Assembly (NCBI RefSeq): GCF_034356035.1
Contig: NZ_CP136423.1
Location: 496,001-560,000, forward strand
DNA from: Blautia hydrogenotrophica DSM 10507
GTDB taxonomy: Bacteria; Bacillota; Clostridia; Lachnospirales; Lachnospiraceae
Direction of reading: 5' to 3'
DNA length: 64,000 nucleotides
Shown here: piece by piece, positions 26,538 to 34,154 of the stretch
Layout: each line of letters opens with the position of its first letter
Position numbering within the stretch: position 1 is the stretch's first letter
The notes under the pieces: model-generated
Told to the model about the DNA's origin: nothing
The model's database searches: none
The model's input: only the letters and a program-made list of their open reading frames with translations
Made by a program: the position numbers and the translations under genes

Positions 26538-26567
26538 TTGACAACTCACGATTTTTCCTTATATGAT
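26538..26567 (+). promoter_or_regulatory. azlCD promoter
   Basis: TTGACA (26538-26543) and TATGAT (26562-26567) with an 18-base spacer, about 120 bases before azlC. Confidence 0.6.
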
Positions 26568-26686
26568 AATATATATGTACATACCGCATATAGATGTGCG
26601 AGGCCTGACGATTCAATGGTAGATGAAAGAGTTTCTATGGTTTGGGGAATATCAGGCAAAAAGAATAACGAAGAGGAGAAATACAG

Positions 26687-27397
26687 ATGAGGGGACATAG
26701 TGGTGTGTGTAGGAAGGCGTTTTTGGCGGCCTTTCCCTATACAATTCCGATCTTGACCGGTTTTTTATTTTTGGGAATTGCTTATGGAATTTATATGAAT
26801 GTGTCAGGATTTTCGCCCATTTATCCAATTTTAATGAGCATGGCAATTTTTGCGGGTTCCATGGAGTTTGTGACTGTGGATTTGCTGTTGGGGATGTTTC
26901 ATCCGATGAGCGCGCTGATACTGGCGCTCATGGTCAATGCCCGCCATCTGTTCTATGGGATATCCATGCTGGACAAATATAAGAATGTAGGAAAGAAGCG
27001 ATGGTATCTGATTTTTGGCATGTGTGACGAGTCATTTTCCATTAACTGTACCACGGAGGTACCAGCAGGGGTAGATAGAGGTTGGTTTTACTTTTTTGTG
27101 ACTTTATTGAACCAATGCTATTGGGTATGTGGGGCGGCTATTGGAGGAATCTGTGGCTCTTTGATTAGCTTTGAGACGGAAGGGTTGGATTTTGTGATGA
27201 CGGCTCTTTTGGTGGTGATTTTTCTGGAACAATGGATGAAGGAAAAAGATCATACCAGTGGAGTGATTGGAATTGTACTGACTGTAATCTGTTTGGTGGT
27301 TTTCGGGAACAAGAATTTTATTATTCCTTCCATGCTTGGAATTCTTGGAGTATTGACTCTGATGAGAGGAAGACTGGAGAGGAGGATAGGAGAATGA
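26687..27397 (+). CDS. azlC: AzlC-family branched-chain amino acid exporter subunit
   Basis: A 236-residue membrane protein. [20 protein letters not shown] and [13 protein letters not shown] are AzlC signatures, and [12 protein letters not shown] follows. AzlC and AzlD together export branched-chain amino acids and their analogues. The stop overlaps the azlD start by ATGA, the usual arrangement. Confidence 0.88.
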   Translation: MRGHSGVCRKAFLAAFPYTIPILTGFLFLGIAYGIYMNVSGFSPIYPILMSMAIFAGSMEFVTVDLLLGMFHPMSALILALMVNARHLFYGISMLDKYKNVGKKRWYLIFGMCDESFSINCTTEVPAGVDRGWFYFFVTLLNQCYWVCGAAIGGICGSLISFETEGLDFVMTALLVVIFLEQWMKEKDHTSGVIGIVLTVICLVVFGNKNFIIPSMLGILGVLTLMRGRLERRIGE

Positions 27398-27720
27398 CGG
27401 TTCAACAGCAGGTGATAACAATTTTGATGGTGGTACTGGGGACGATGCTGACTAGGTTTCTTCCATTCTTGATTTTTCCGGCGGATAAGCCTACTCCGAA
27501 ATACATACAGTATCTCGGGAAGGTGCTCCCAGCGGCAGCCTTGGGGCTTTTGGTGGTGTATTGCTTGAAAGATGTATCTGTTTTTCAGGGAAGCCATGGG
27601 ATACCGGAGCTGATTTCAGTAATTTTAATTGTGGTTCTGCATTTTTGGAAACGACAGATGTTGCTCTCCATAGCCGGAGGGACGATTTGTTATATGGTTT
27701 TAGTACAGACTGTTTTCTGA
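27394..27720 (+). CDS. azlD: AzlD-family small exporter subunit
   Basis: A 108-residue membrane protein with four hydrophobic segments. [21 protein letters not shown] and [19 protein letters not shown] are AzlD signatures. Start at 27394 overlaps azlC. A terminator overlaps its stop codon. Confidence 0.88.
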   Translation: MTVQQQVITILMVVLGTMLTRFLPFLIFPADKPTPKYIQYLGKVLPAAALGLLVVYCLKDVSVFQGSHGIPELISVILIVVLHFWKRQMLLSIAGGTICYMVLVQTVF

Positions 27721-27739
27721 GAGGAAAGCAGTCTTTTTT
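27708..27739 (+). terminator. azlCD terminator overlapping the stop codon
   Basis: GACTGTTTTC (27708-27717) pairs with GAAAGCAGTC (27724-27733) over a 6-base loop, followed by six T residues. Confidence 0.88.
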
Positions 27740-27744
27740 AGTGG

Positions 27745-27924
27745 TATAGGAAAGACATTATCACGATAAGGTGTGAAAGGAATTTCCTATTACAAAAACG
27801 CGCTGATAAGGATGTGTACGCCGCAATAAGGTAGTGTACTGCGAGGTGGTGTTGCGGCGGAGTGGAGGAGAGCTCTTTGCGCTCCGACGCAGGTGGAGAA
27901 TCCTGCTTGCAGGATTCTTTTTTA
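27745..27924. repeat. Dispersed intergenic repeat family B, long copy
   Basis: This stretch aligns with 45809-45960 over about 150 bp: ATAGGAAAGAC, TCACG-TAA, AATAAGGTAGTG, GTGTTG-GGCGG and GAGAGCT-TTTGC occur in the same order. It ends in GAATCCTGC-TT-GCAGGATTC with a T-run (27898-27924), which could act as a terminator. It has no coding capacity. Confidence 0.65.
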
Positions 27925-27951
27925 TTCTACTGGTGAGGAAAAGAAATTTGC

Positions 27952-28002
27952 TTGACACAGGGTAAAAGGGATGGTATTATGATGATATCAAATTAATATC
28001 AT
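27952..28002 (+). promoter_or_regulatory. SPFH gene promoter with operator palindrome
   Basis: TTGACA (27952-27957), 17-base spacer, TATTAT (27975-27980). Immediately downstream ATGATAT (27982-27988) and ATATCAT (27996-28002) form an inverted repeat over the start site, a likely repressor site. Confidence 0.8.
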
Positions 28003-28024
28003 TTATATATGAGGAGGAAAAGAT

Positions 28025-28999
28025 ATGGAGACGAAGAAAAACGTGGAGGAGAGAGTGCTGAAGGCAAAATCAGGCATGGGTATGCTGATTTTTAGTATTT
28101 TGCTGATCCTGCTATGTGCGCCGGTCATAGTCGTCGGAGTGAAAATTCGTCTGGTTGGCTTGGGGATTGTGCTGGGGGTAATTCTTGTGTTGACAGGATT
28201 TATTTTGTTGGGTGGGCTGCATATCATTCATCCCAATGAGGCGTTGGTGTTGACTCTGTTCGGCAATTATTACGGCACATTGTACGATGCAGGATTTTAT
28301 TGGATTAATCCATTTTGTAGTGCAATTAATCCGACGGCACAGTCTAAAATTGTTCAGGAGAAAGAAAAAAACAGTCAGCTTGGAAAGAGTGAAATATCTA
28401 TAAGTGTATCTAAAAAAGTCTCACTGAAGACGATGACTCTGGACAACAAAAAGCAAAAAGTTAATGATGCACTGGGAAATCCTGTAGAGATTGGAATCAT
28501 AGTAATCTGGAAGGTTAAAAATGCAACTTGGTCGGTATTGAATGTGGAAAATTACAAGGAATATCTTTCTATTCAATGCGACGCGGTTACTAGAAATGCA
28601 GCTCGGAATTATCCTTATGATACAGCTGAGGAGGCTGAGGAGAAGACTCTGCGGGGGAGCAGTCAGGAGATTGCAGATATCATGCAGGATGAACTGCAGA
28701 TGAAGGTGGTAGATGCAGGAATTGAGGTAATAGATGTGAGGATTACCCATCTGGCTTATGCTCCTGAGATTGCTTCTGCAATGTTACAGCGTCAGCAGGC
28801 CACGGCGATTATTGATGCCCGCCAGAAGATCGTGGAAGGAGCAGTGGGTATGGTGGAAATGGCGTTGAACCAGTTAAGTGAGAATGAGATTGTGGAATTG
28901 GATGAGGAGCGAAAGGCTGCCATGGTCAGCAATCTGTTGGTAGTTCTCTGCGGAAATAAAGATGCTCAGCCTATTGTAAACAGCGGTTCTATCTATTAA
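28025..28999 (+). CDS. SPFH (band 7) domain membrane protein
   Basis: A 324-residue protein. Residues 20-70 hold two membrane segments forming a hairpin. The SPFH domain follows from about residue 75 ([26 protein letters not shown]) through the coiled [35 protein letters not shown] and the alanine/glutamine-rich [22 protein letters not shown]. Such proteins form large ring assemblies at membranes and often support proteases or stress responses. A small DNA-binding protein gene follows, a pairing I have seen in related genomes. Role unknown. Confidence 0.8.
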   Translation: METKKNVEERVLKAKSGMGMLIFSILLILLCAPVIVVGVKIRLVGLGIVLGVILVLTGFILLGGLHIIHPNEALVLTLFGNYYGTLYDAGFYWINPFCSAINPTAQSKIVQEKEKNSQLGKSEISISVSKKVSLKTMTLDNKKQKVNDALGNPVEIGIIVIWKVKNATWSVLNVENYKEYLSIQCDAVTRNAARNYPYDTAEEAEEKTLRGSSQEIADIMQDELQMKVVDAGIEVIDVRITHLAYAPEIASAMLQRQQATAIIDARQKIVEGAVGMVEMALNQLSENEIVELDEERKAAMVSNLLVVLCGNKDAQPIVNSGSIY

Positions 29000-29040
29000 A
29001 ATATGGGAAAATGCCTTTGTGTGCTGAGAGATATGAAAAA

Positions 29041-29162
29041 TGACCGAGCAAAGCGAGGGATACTTCTTGAACGCTAGTTCAAGAAAGGGGAGAAAACGAG
29101 AATTGACTGAGCAGAGCGAGGGATACTTCTTGAATGCTAGTTCAAGAAGGTGGAGAAAACGA
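29041..29162 (+). repeat. Tandem 59-bp repeat carrying hairpins
   Basis: Units 29041-29099 and 29104-29162 are near-identical (about 5 differences), period 63. Each contains a hairpin: TTCTTGAAC/GTTCAAGAA at 29064-29085, and CTTCTTGAA/TTCAAGAAG at 29126-29149. They lie between the SPFH gene and the ribbon-helix-helix gene. They could be tandem operators or mRNA processing signals. Confidence 0.85.
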
Positions 29163-29191
29163 TAAAACAGTTGCGGAAAGGAGGGCGGCAG

Positions 29192-29368
29192 ATGTCCGAT
29201 GAAAAGGCGAAAGAAAAAGCAAAGAAGCAGATTCCTTTGAGGGTATCAGCCAGCCTTTACGCTGAAATTGCGCAGTGGGCGGAAGACGATTTCCGGTCTA
29301 TCAATGGGCAGATTGAATTTCTGCTGACGGAATGTGTAAAATATCGGAAAAAAAAGGATAAAGAATGA
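29192..29368 (+). CDS. Small ribbon-helix-helix (Arc-like) protein
   Basis: A 58-residue protein; ATG at 29192 is preferred because GGAAAGGAGG stands before it. IPLRVSASLYAEIAQWAEDDFRSINGQIEFLLTECV has the beta strand plus two helices of the Arc/MetJ fold that binds DNA as dimers. The basic ends (KAKEKAKKQ, KYRKKKDKE) agree. It may control the SPFH gene or bind the tandem hairpin repeats just upstream. Confidence 0.75.
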   Translation: MSDEKAKEKAKKQIPLRVSASLYAEIAQWAEDDFRSINGQIEFLLTECVKYRKKKDKE

Positions 29369-29507
29369 AAGTGGAATAAAACACAAAAATTTATAGAAAT
29401 TTCAGAAAAGAGAGGAATTGTGTCGAAAATAAGATGCGATTACTCTCTTTTTCTGTCCATATTATATAAGATAAGAAAAGAACATTTTTTAGACACAAAA
29501 ACCATGT

Positions 29508-29700
29508 TATAATGAAAGATAGTTACGGAACGAAAGTGGAGTAACTATCCGCTACTTTGTGACGAACGAAGAGAGTCACAAAGGGACCCGAAGAGGAGTG
29601 AAGGATGAGCGGACTGGAAAATCCAGCGAAGCCGCGTGTATAGAACGGAATTCGTATGGGAGAGACTGAGTGATGCAGAATACTTTGAGAGAATAGGCTG
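29508..29700 (+). ncRNA. Candidate structured non-coding RNA or long leader
   Basis: An extended -10 promoter (TG-T-TATAAT, box 29508-29513) puts the start at about 29519, exactly where structure begins. Hairpin 1 has a 9-bp perfect stem, GATAGTTAC (29518-29526) with 29541-29549. Hairpin 2 has another, CTTTGTGAC (29555-29563) with 29575-29583. Both loops carry GAACGAA. Hairpin 3, CTGGA/TCCAG (29614-29626), is closed by GCGG/CCGC. No long frame is present. The 3' end is a guess. It resembles a conserved riboregulator, but I cannot assign a family. Confidence 0.55.
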
Positions 29701-30080
29701 CTAAAGATCATATTTTGCATCCTACGGCTGCCGGGCTTGTTATACATGGAGAAGAATATGGACCTGACAGAACGATTTTGAAATTACGGTTGTGAAAAAA
29801 TGGAGATAAAAAAACTATCGAAAAAGACAGTACTGTAGCTTGAACGTATTCTGGAATATATGGTTCCTGGCAGAGAATAAAAAACAAGTGAATATAGAAG
29901 AAATTATTGGAGTAAGAGTCAAGAGTGCGAGTCTTGGTCAACGAACTTGCGAAATTGGAAAAGATATAAGCAACAGAGAAAAATAAAGGGTGCGAATATA
30001 GCACTATGTGATGATAAAGCAACAAGAACCATGGTGCTGCAAAAAATTGGCCGATTGGTTATCGAATTACAGGAGAATCC
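29701..30080. other. AT-rich spacer before the GTPase fusion gene
   Basis: No gene with a ribosome site is evident on either strand. The region continues the putative transcript from 29519 toward the GTPase gene; GTTATACATGGAG and the following A-rich stretches show no clear terminator. Confidence 0.4.
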
Positions 30081-30083
30081 GTG

Positions 30084-32783
30084 ATGGAACGAGGGATGAG
30101 AGGAATGAAAAATTTAGTAGTGGGAATCCTGGCTCATGTGGACGCGGGAAAGACGACTCTTTCGGAGAGTATGCTGTATTTAAGCGGAAGCATCCGAAAA
30201 TTAGGCCGTGTGGATCACCAGGACGCCTTTTTAGATACTTATGATTTGGAGAGAAGCAGGGGAATCACAATTTTTTCAAAACAAGCGGTGTTCTCTTTGA
30301 AAGACTGCCGGATTACCCTGCTGGATACCCCGGGACATGTTGATTTTTGCGCGGAGATGGAGCGAACGCTACAAGTGTTGGACTACGCGATTTTGGTCAT
30401 CAGCGGGGCGGATGGAGTCCAAGGACATACGCAGACGCTGTGGCGGCTTCTGCAAAGATATAAAATTCCTGTATTTTTGTTTGTTAATAAAATGGACCAG
30501 GACGGCACAGACCGAGAAAAGTTGATGGAAGAGCTGAAAAGAAAGTTAGACGAAGGCTGCGTCGACTTTAGCCAGGAGACAGAGGAGTGGATGGAAGAAC
30601 TAGCGATGTGCGATGAGAGACTGCTAGAAGAGTATTTGGAGAACGGCAGACTTCCTGTCAAAGAAATTCCGGGGCTGGTCAAAAATAGACAGGTCTTTCC
30701 CTGCTATTTTGGGTCGGCGCTGAAGCTTGACGGAGTGAGGGAATTTCTGGAAGGTCTGGAAAAATATACGGCCGCTTCCTCCTATCCGGAGGTATTCGGA
30801 GCAAAAGTCTATAAAATCGCCAGAGATGGCAGCCGGCTTACTTATCTGAAAGTGACTGGTGGATGTCTTCGAGTCAAGATGCCGCTCACGAACCGAAAAG
30901 AAGGACAGGAGCATAGCGAGCAGCGCTGGGAGGAAAAAGTAGATCAGATTCGTATCTATTCTGGTGCAAAATATGAGACAGTGCCGGAGGCTTGTGCCGG
31001 GATGGTGTGTGCAGTGACGGGACTGAATCACACCTATCCCGGTCAGGGGCTGGGGGCTGAGGTGGATTCTGGGCCTCCAATGCTTCAGTCTGTACTGAAT
31101 TATCAGATCATCCTTCCTCCGGACTGTGACCCTTATCAGACGCTGGGCAAGTTAAGGGAGTTGGAAGAAGAGGACCCACAGCTTCATCTGGTCTGGAATG
31201 AAAAGCTGGGAGAGATTCATGCTCAGGTGATGGGGAGAGTACAGATTGAGATTCTGAAAAGCCTGATCTGGGACAGATACAAGATTCCTGTGGAGTTTGG
31301 CGTCGGAAATATTGTGTACAAGGAGACAATAGAGAACACGGTGGAGGGCGTCGGCCATTTTGAGCCTCTCCGGCACTATGCCGAGGTTCATTTGTTGTTG
31401 GAACCTCAGGAAAGAGGCAGCGGTTTGGTCTTCAGCACCAGTTGCAGTGAAGATGAGTTGGATAGGAATTGGCAGCGTCTGGTGCTGACACATTTGGCGG
31501 AGAAGGAACATTTAGGGGTTCTGACGGGTTCTCCAGTCACAGACATGAAGATTACCCTGATCGGTGGGAGGGCTCATGCAAAGCACACAGAAGGCGGCGA
31601 TTTTCGGCAGGCTACATACAGGGCAGTCCGACAGGGGCTGAGAAAAGCAAAAAGCGTGCTGCTGGAACCGTATTATGAGTTTCGTCTGGAAATACCGACG
31701 GAGAATGTGGGTAGAGCGCTGTCTGATATTCAGCGTATGAACGGAAGTTTTCAGCCTCCGGTGACAGAGGAGGATATGACTTTGCTTACTGGGGAGGCGC
31801 CGGTATCCGCAATGCGGGACTATCAGACGGAGGTAGTTTCCTATACCAAGGGCAGGGGGCGACTGTTCTGTGCTTTGAGCGGATATCAGCCATGCCAGGA
31901 ACAGGATGAGATAGTGGGAGAGATCGGCTATGACCCGGAGAGTGATTTGGAAAATCCCACGAGTTCCGTTTTCTGTGCCCACGGGGCAGGCTTCGTGGTT
32001 CCTTGGAACCAGGTGGAAGAGTACATGCATGTGGAGAGCATCTGGGAGGAGGCGAAACAGGAGCGGCCGGACGTAGCCGCGCAGGTTTACAGTGTTCCCG
32101 CTTATGAGGACAGAAAAAGCTTTGAACAAGAAGAGAAAGAGCTGAGAGAAATTTTTGAGAGGACCTACGGTTCGGCAAAACGGCCCAAGGAGGTGCTGAG
32201 TGGCAGAGTAACTCGGACATATTCTGAGAGACCCATCAGGAGGCACAGAATGGTTCCAGAAAAGGAGTATCTTCTGGTGGACGGCTACAATATTATCTTT
32301 GCCTGGGAGGATTTAAAAGAGCTGGCGGAAGTTAATATTGACGGGGCCAGGACGAAGCTGATGGACATTCTCTGCAATTACCAAGGTTATAAAAAATGTG
32401 TTTTGATTCTTGTCTTTGACGCTTACAAAGTAGAGGGACATGAATGTGAAGTGACGGATTATCATAACATCCATGTGGTCTACACAAAAGAGGCAGAGAC
32501 CGCAGATCAATATATAGAGAAAGTGGTTCATGAGATCGGGAGAAAATACCAGGTGACGGTAGCTACCTCTGATGGCCTGGAACAAGTGATTATACGGGGG
32601 CAGGGGGCCAGCCTGCTGTCAGCCAGAGAACTAAGAGAAGAGATTTCCCTGGTAAATGAGCAGATTCGCCAGGAGTGTGACCAAAGAAGGCAAAGAGGAA
32701 AAAACTACCTTTTCGATCATCTCTCCGAGGAGCTGGTGGATTATATGGAAGAGGTTCGTCTGGGGAAAAAAGAGATAGAGTAG
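30084..32783 (+). CDS. TetM-like translational GTPase fused to a Rae1/YacP-type NYN ribonuclease
   Basis: An 899-residue protein. AGGAGA 7 bases before the ATG at 30084 fixes the start. Residues 9-650 follow EF-G/ribosomal-protection proteins: AHVDAGKTT (G1), DTPGHVDF (G3), NKMD (G4), then domains II, III, IV and V. Where Tet(M) has its tetracycline-displacing YSP loop, this has GGRAHAKHTEGGDFRQATYR, so resistance is not implied. From about residue 725 a YacP/Rae1-like NYN domain appears: EYLLVDGYNIIFAW, LILVFDAYK, EAETADQYIEK and VATSDGLEQ, with conserved acidic catalytic residues. Bacillus Rae1 cuts mRNA in the ribosomal A site. A GTPase-delivered A-site nuclease is inferred. Confidence 0.85.
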   Translation: MERGMRGMKNLVVGILAHVDAGKTTLSESMLYLSGSIRKLGRVDHQDAFLDTYDLERSRGITIFSKQAVFSLKDCRITLLDTPGHVDFCAEMERTLQVLDYAILVISGADGVQGHTQTLWRLLQRYKIPVFLFVNKMDQDGTDREKLMEELKRKLDEGCVDFSQETEEWMEELAMCDERLLEEYLENGRLPVKEIPGLVKNRQVFPCYFGSALKLDGVREFLEGLEKYTAASSYPEVFGAKVYKIARDGSRLTYLKVTGGCLRVKMPLTNRKEGQEHSEQRWEEKVDQIRIYSGAKYETVPEACAGMVCAVTGLNHTYPGQGLGAEVDSGPPMLQSVLNYQIILPPDCDPYQTLGKLRELEEEDPQLHLVWNEKLGEIHAQVMGRVQIEILKSLIWDRYKIPVEFGVGNIVYKETIENTVEGVGHFEPLRHYAEVHLLLEPQERGSGLVFSTSCSEDELDRNWQRLVLTHLAEKEHLGVLTGSPVTDMKITLIGGRAHAKHTEGGDFRQATYRAVRQGLRKAKSVLLEPYYEFRLEIPTENVGRALSDIQRMNGSFQPPVTEEDMTLLTGEAPVSAMRDYQTEVVSYTKGRGRLFCALSGYQPCQEQDEIVGEIGYDPESDLENPTSSVFCAHGAGFVVPWNQVEEYMHVESIWEEAKQERPDVAAQVYSVPAYEDRKSFEQEEKELREIFERTYGSAKRPKEVLSGRVTRTYSERPIRRHRMVPEKEYLLVDGYNIIFAWEDLKELAEVNIDGARTKLMDILCNYQGYKKCVLILVFDAYKVEGHECEVTDYHNIHVVYTKEAETADQYIEKVVHEIGRKYQVTVATSDGLEQVIIRGQGASLLSARELREEISLVNEQIRQECDQRRQRGKNYLFDHLSEELVDYMEEVRLGKKEIE

Positions 32784-32795
32784 AGGTGTAAAAAA

Positions 32796-33977
32796 ATGCC
32801 AGAGTTGAGCAATCGAGTGAATTTATTTACAGATTCTGTGATTCGGCGTATGACCAGAATCAGTGACGAATACGGAGCGATTAACCTGTCTCAGGGCTAT
32901 CCTGATTTTGCGCCGCCGAGACCAATGCTAGAACGGCTAAAAGAGGTAGCTATGGAAGGGCCTCACCAGTATTCGGTGACTTTTGGAGCTGAAAATTTAA
33001 GAGCCGCGCTGGCGAATAAATTCGGAAAGGCAATTCAAAGAGAGATCGATCCCAAGGAGGAGGTGTTGGTGACCTGCGGCGGAACGGAGGCGATGATGTC
33101 CGCGATGATGACGGTCTGCAACCCCAAAGATAAGGTGATCGTGTTTAGTCCTTTCTATGAGAATTACGGAGCAGATGCCATCCTTTCCGGAGCAGAACCG
33201 ATCTATGTGCCTTTGATACCGCCGGATTTTCATTTTGAACCTCAAGCGCTGGAAGAGGCTTTTTGCCAGAATGCAAAAGCGTTGATTCTGTGTAATCCCT
33301 CCAATCCTACAGGAAAAGTATTCACGCTGGAAGAGCTGAATTTGATCGGACGGCTTGCCAAGAAATACGACGCTTTCATTATCACAGACGAGGTCTATGA
33401 GCATATGGTATATCCGCCTAACCGGCACATCTATATGGCGAGCCTGCCAGATATGTATGAGCGGACAGTCAGTTGCAGTTCTCTGTCTAAGACTTACTCG
33501 ATCACTGGATGGAGGCTGGGATATCTGATTGGTCCCAAAAGAGTGATTGAAAATGCGAAAAAGGTTCACGATTTTCTGACCGTGGGGGCGCCCTCTCCAT
33601 TGCAGGAGGCTGCCTGTGTCGGTGTGAATTTTCCAGATGAGTACTATAGGGATTTCAGCGAGATGTATAGAGAAAAGAGGGACTACTTCTGTCGGAGGCT
33701 GGATGAGATGGGCCTGAAACACACGCTGCCACAAGGTACCTATTTTGTGCTTTTGGACATTTCAGATTTCCTGGCTATGGAAAAGTTTGAAGGCTTTACA
33801 GATTTGCAGTTTTGCGAGTGGATGACACGGGAGATCAAGGTGGCAGCGGTGCCAGGGTCCAGCTTCTTTCGGGAACCGGTGAACCATCTGATACGTCTTC
33901 ATTTTGCCAGAAGTAAGGAGACATTGGATGAGGCGCTGAATCGGCTGGAAAAGATGGCCGCCATGCTGGAGCATTAA
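32796..33977 (+). CDS. Class I/II pyridoxal-phosphate aminotransferase
   Basis: A 393-residue fold-type I aminotransferase of the aspartate/aromatic group (PatA-like). INLSQGYPDFAPP is the N-terminal substrate region, CNPSNPTGKVF and ITDEVYEHMVY bind the cofactor, and K232 in SSLSKTYSITGWRLGY forms the Schiff base. The final arginine lies in LIRLHFARSKE. It starts 12 bp after the GTPase-nuclease fusion and is probably co-transcribed with it, though no functional link is obvious. Confidence 0.9.
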   Translation: MPELSNRVNLFTDSVIRRMTRISDEYGAINLSQGYPDFAPPRPMLERLKEVAMEGPHQYSVTFGAENLRAALANKFGKAIQREIDPKEEVLVTCGGTEAMMSAMMTVCNPKDKVIVFSPFYENYGADAILSGAEPIYVPLIPPDFHFEPQALEEAFCQNAKALILCNPSNPTGKVFTLEELNLIGRLAKKYDAFIITDEVYEHMVYPPNRHIYMASLPDMYERTVSCSSLSKTYSITGWRLGYLIGPKRVIENAKKVHDFLTVGAPSPLQEAACVGVNFPDEYYRDFSEMYREKRDYFCRRLDEMGLKHTLPQGTYFVLLDISDFLAMEKFEGFTDLQFCEWMTREIKVAAVPGSSFFREPVNHLIRLHFARSKETLDEALNRLEKMAAMLEH

Positions 33978-34154
33978 AAAATGTGCTCTTTTGAACAAGG
34001 AGAGAAAGAAAATTTAAGGGTACATAGGAATTGAGGGGAGGAAACTGAAAACATTCCGCGGGATTGAGTCGCGGCGAAACATAAGGCGCTGCTGAAGCGG
34101 TCAGCCGCAGGCGGGGAATCCTGCCGGAAGGAATTAAAAAAGGGGGAAAAAACG

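Noticed and set aside
29041..29162. A CRISPR array
   Set aside because: Only two units with a 4-bp spacer; the repeats contain hairpins but there are no spacers of CRISPR size.
29523..29747. A 74-codon minus-strand frame over the hairpins
   Set aside because: No ribosome site, and it runs across perfect plus-strand stems, which explains the open frame.
30084..32783. Calling this a tetracycline resistance gene
   Set aside because: The GTPase resembles Tet(M), but the YSP loop essential for displacing the drug is absent and a nuclease domain is attached.
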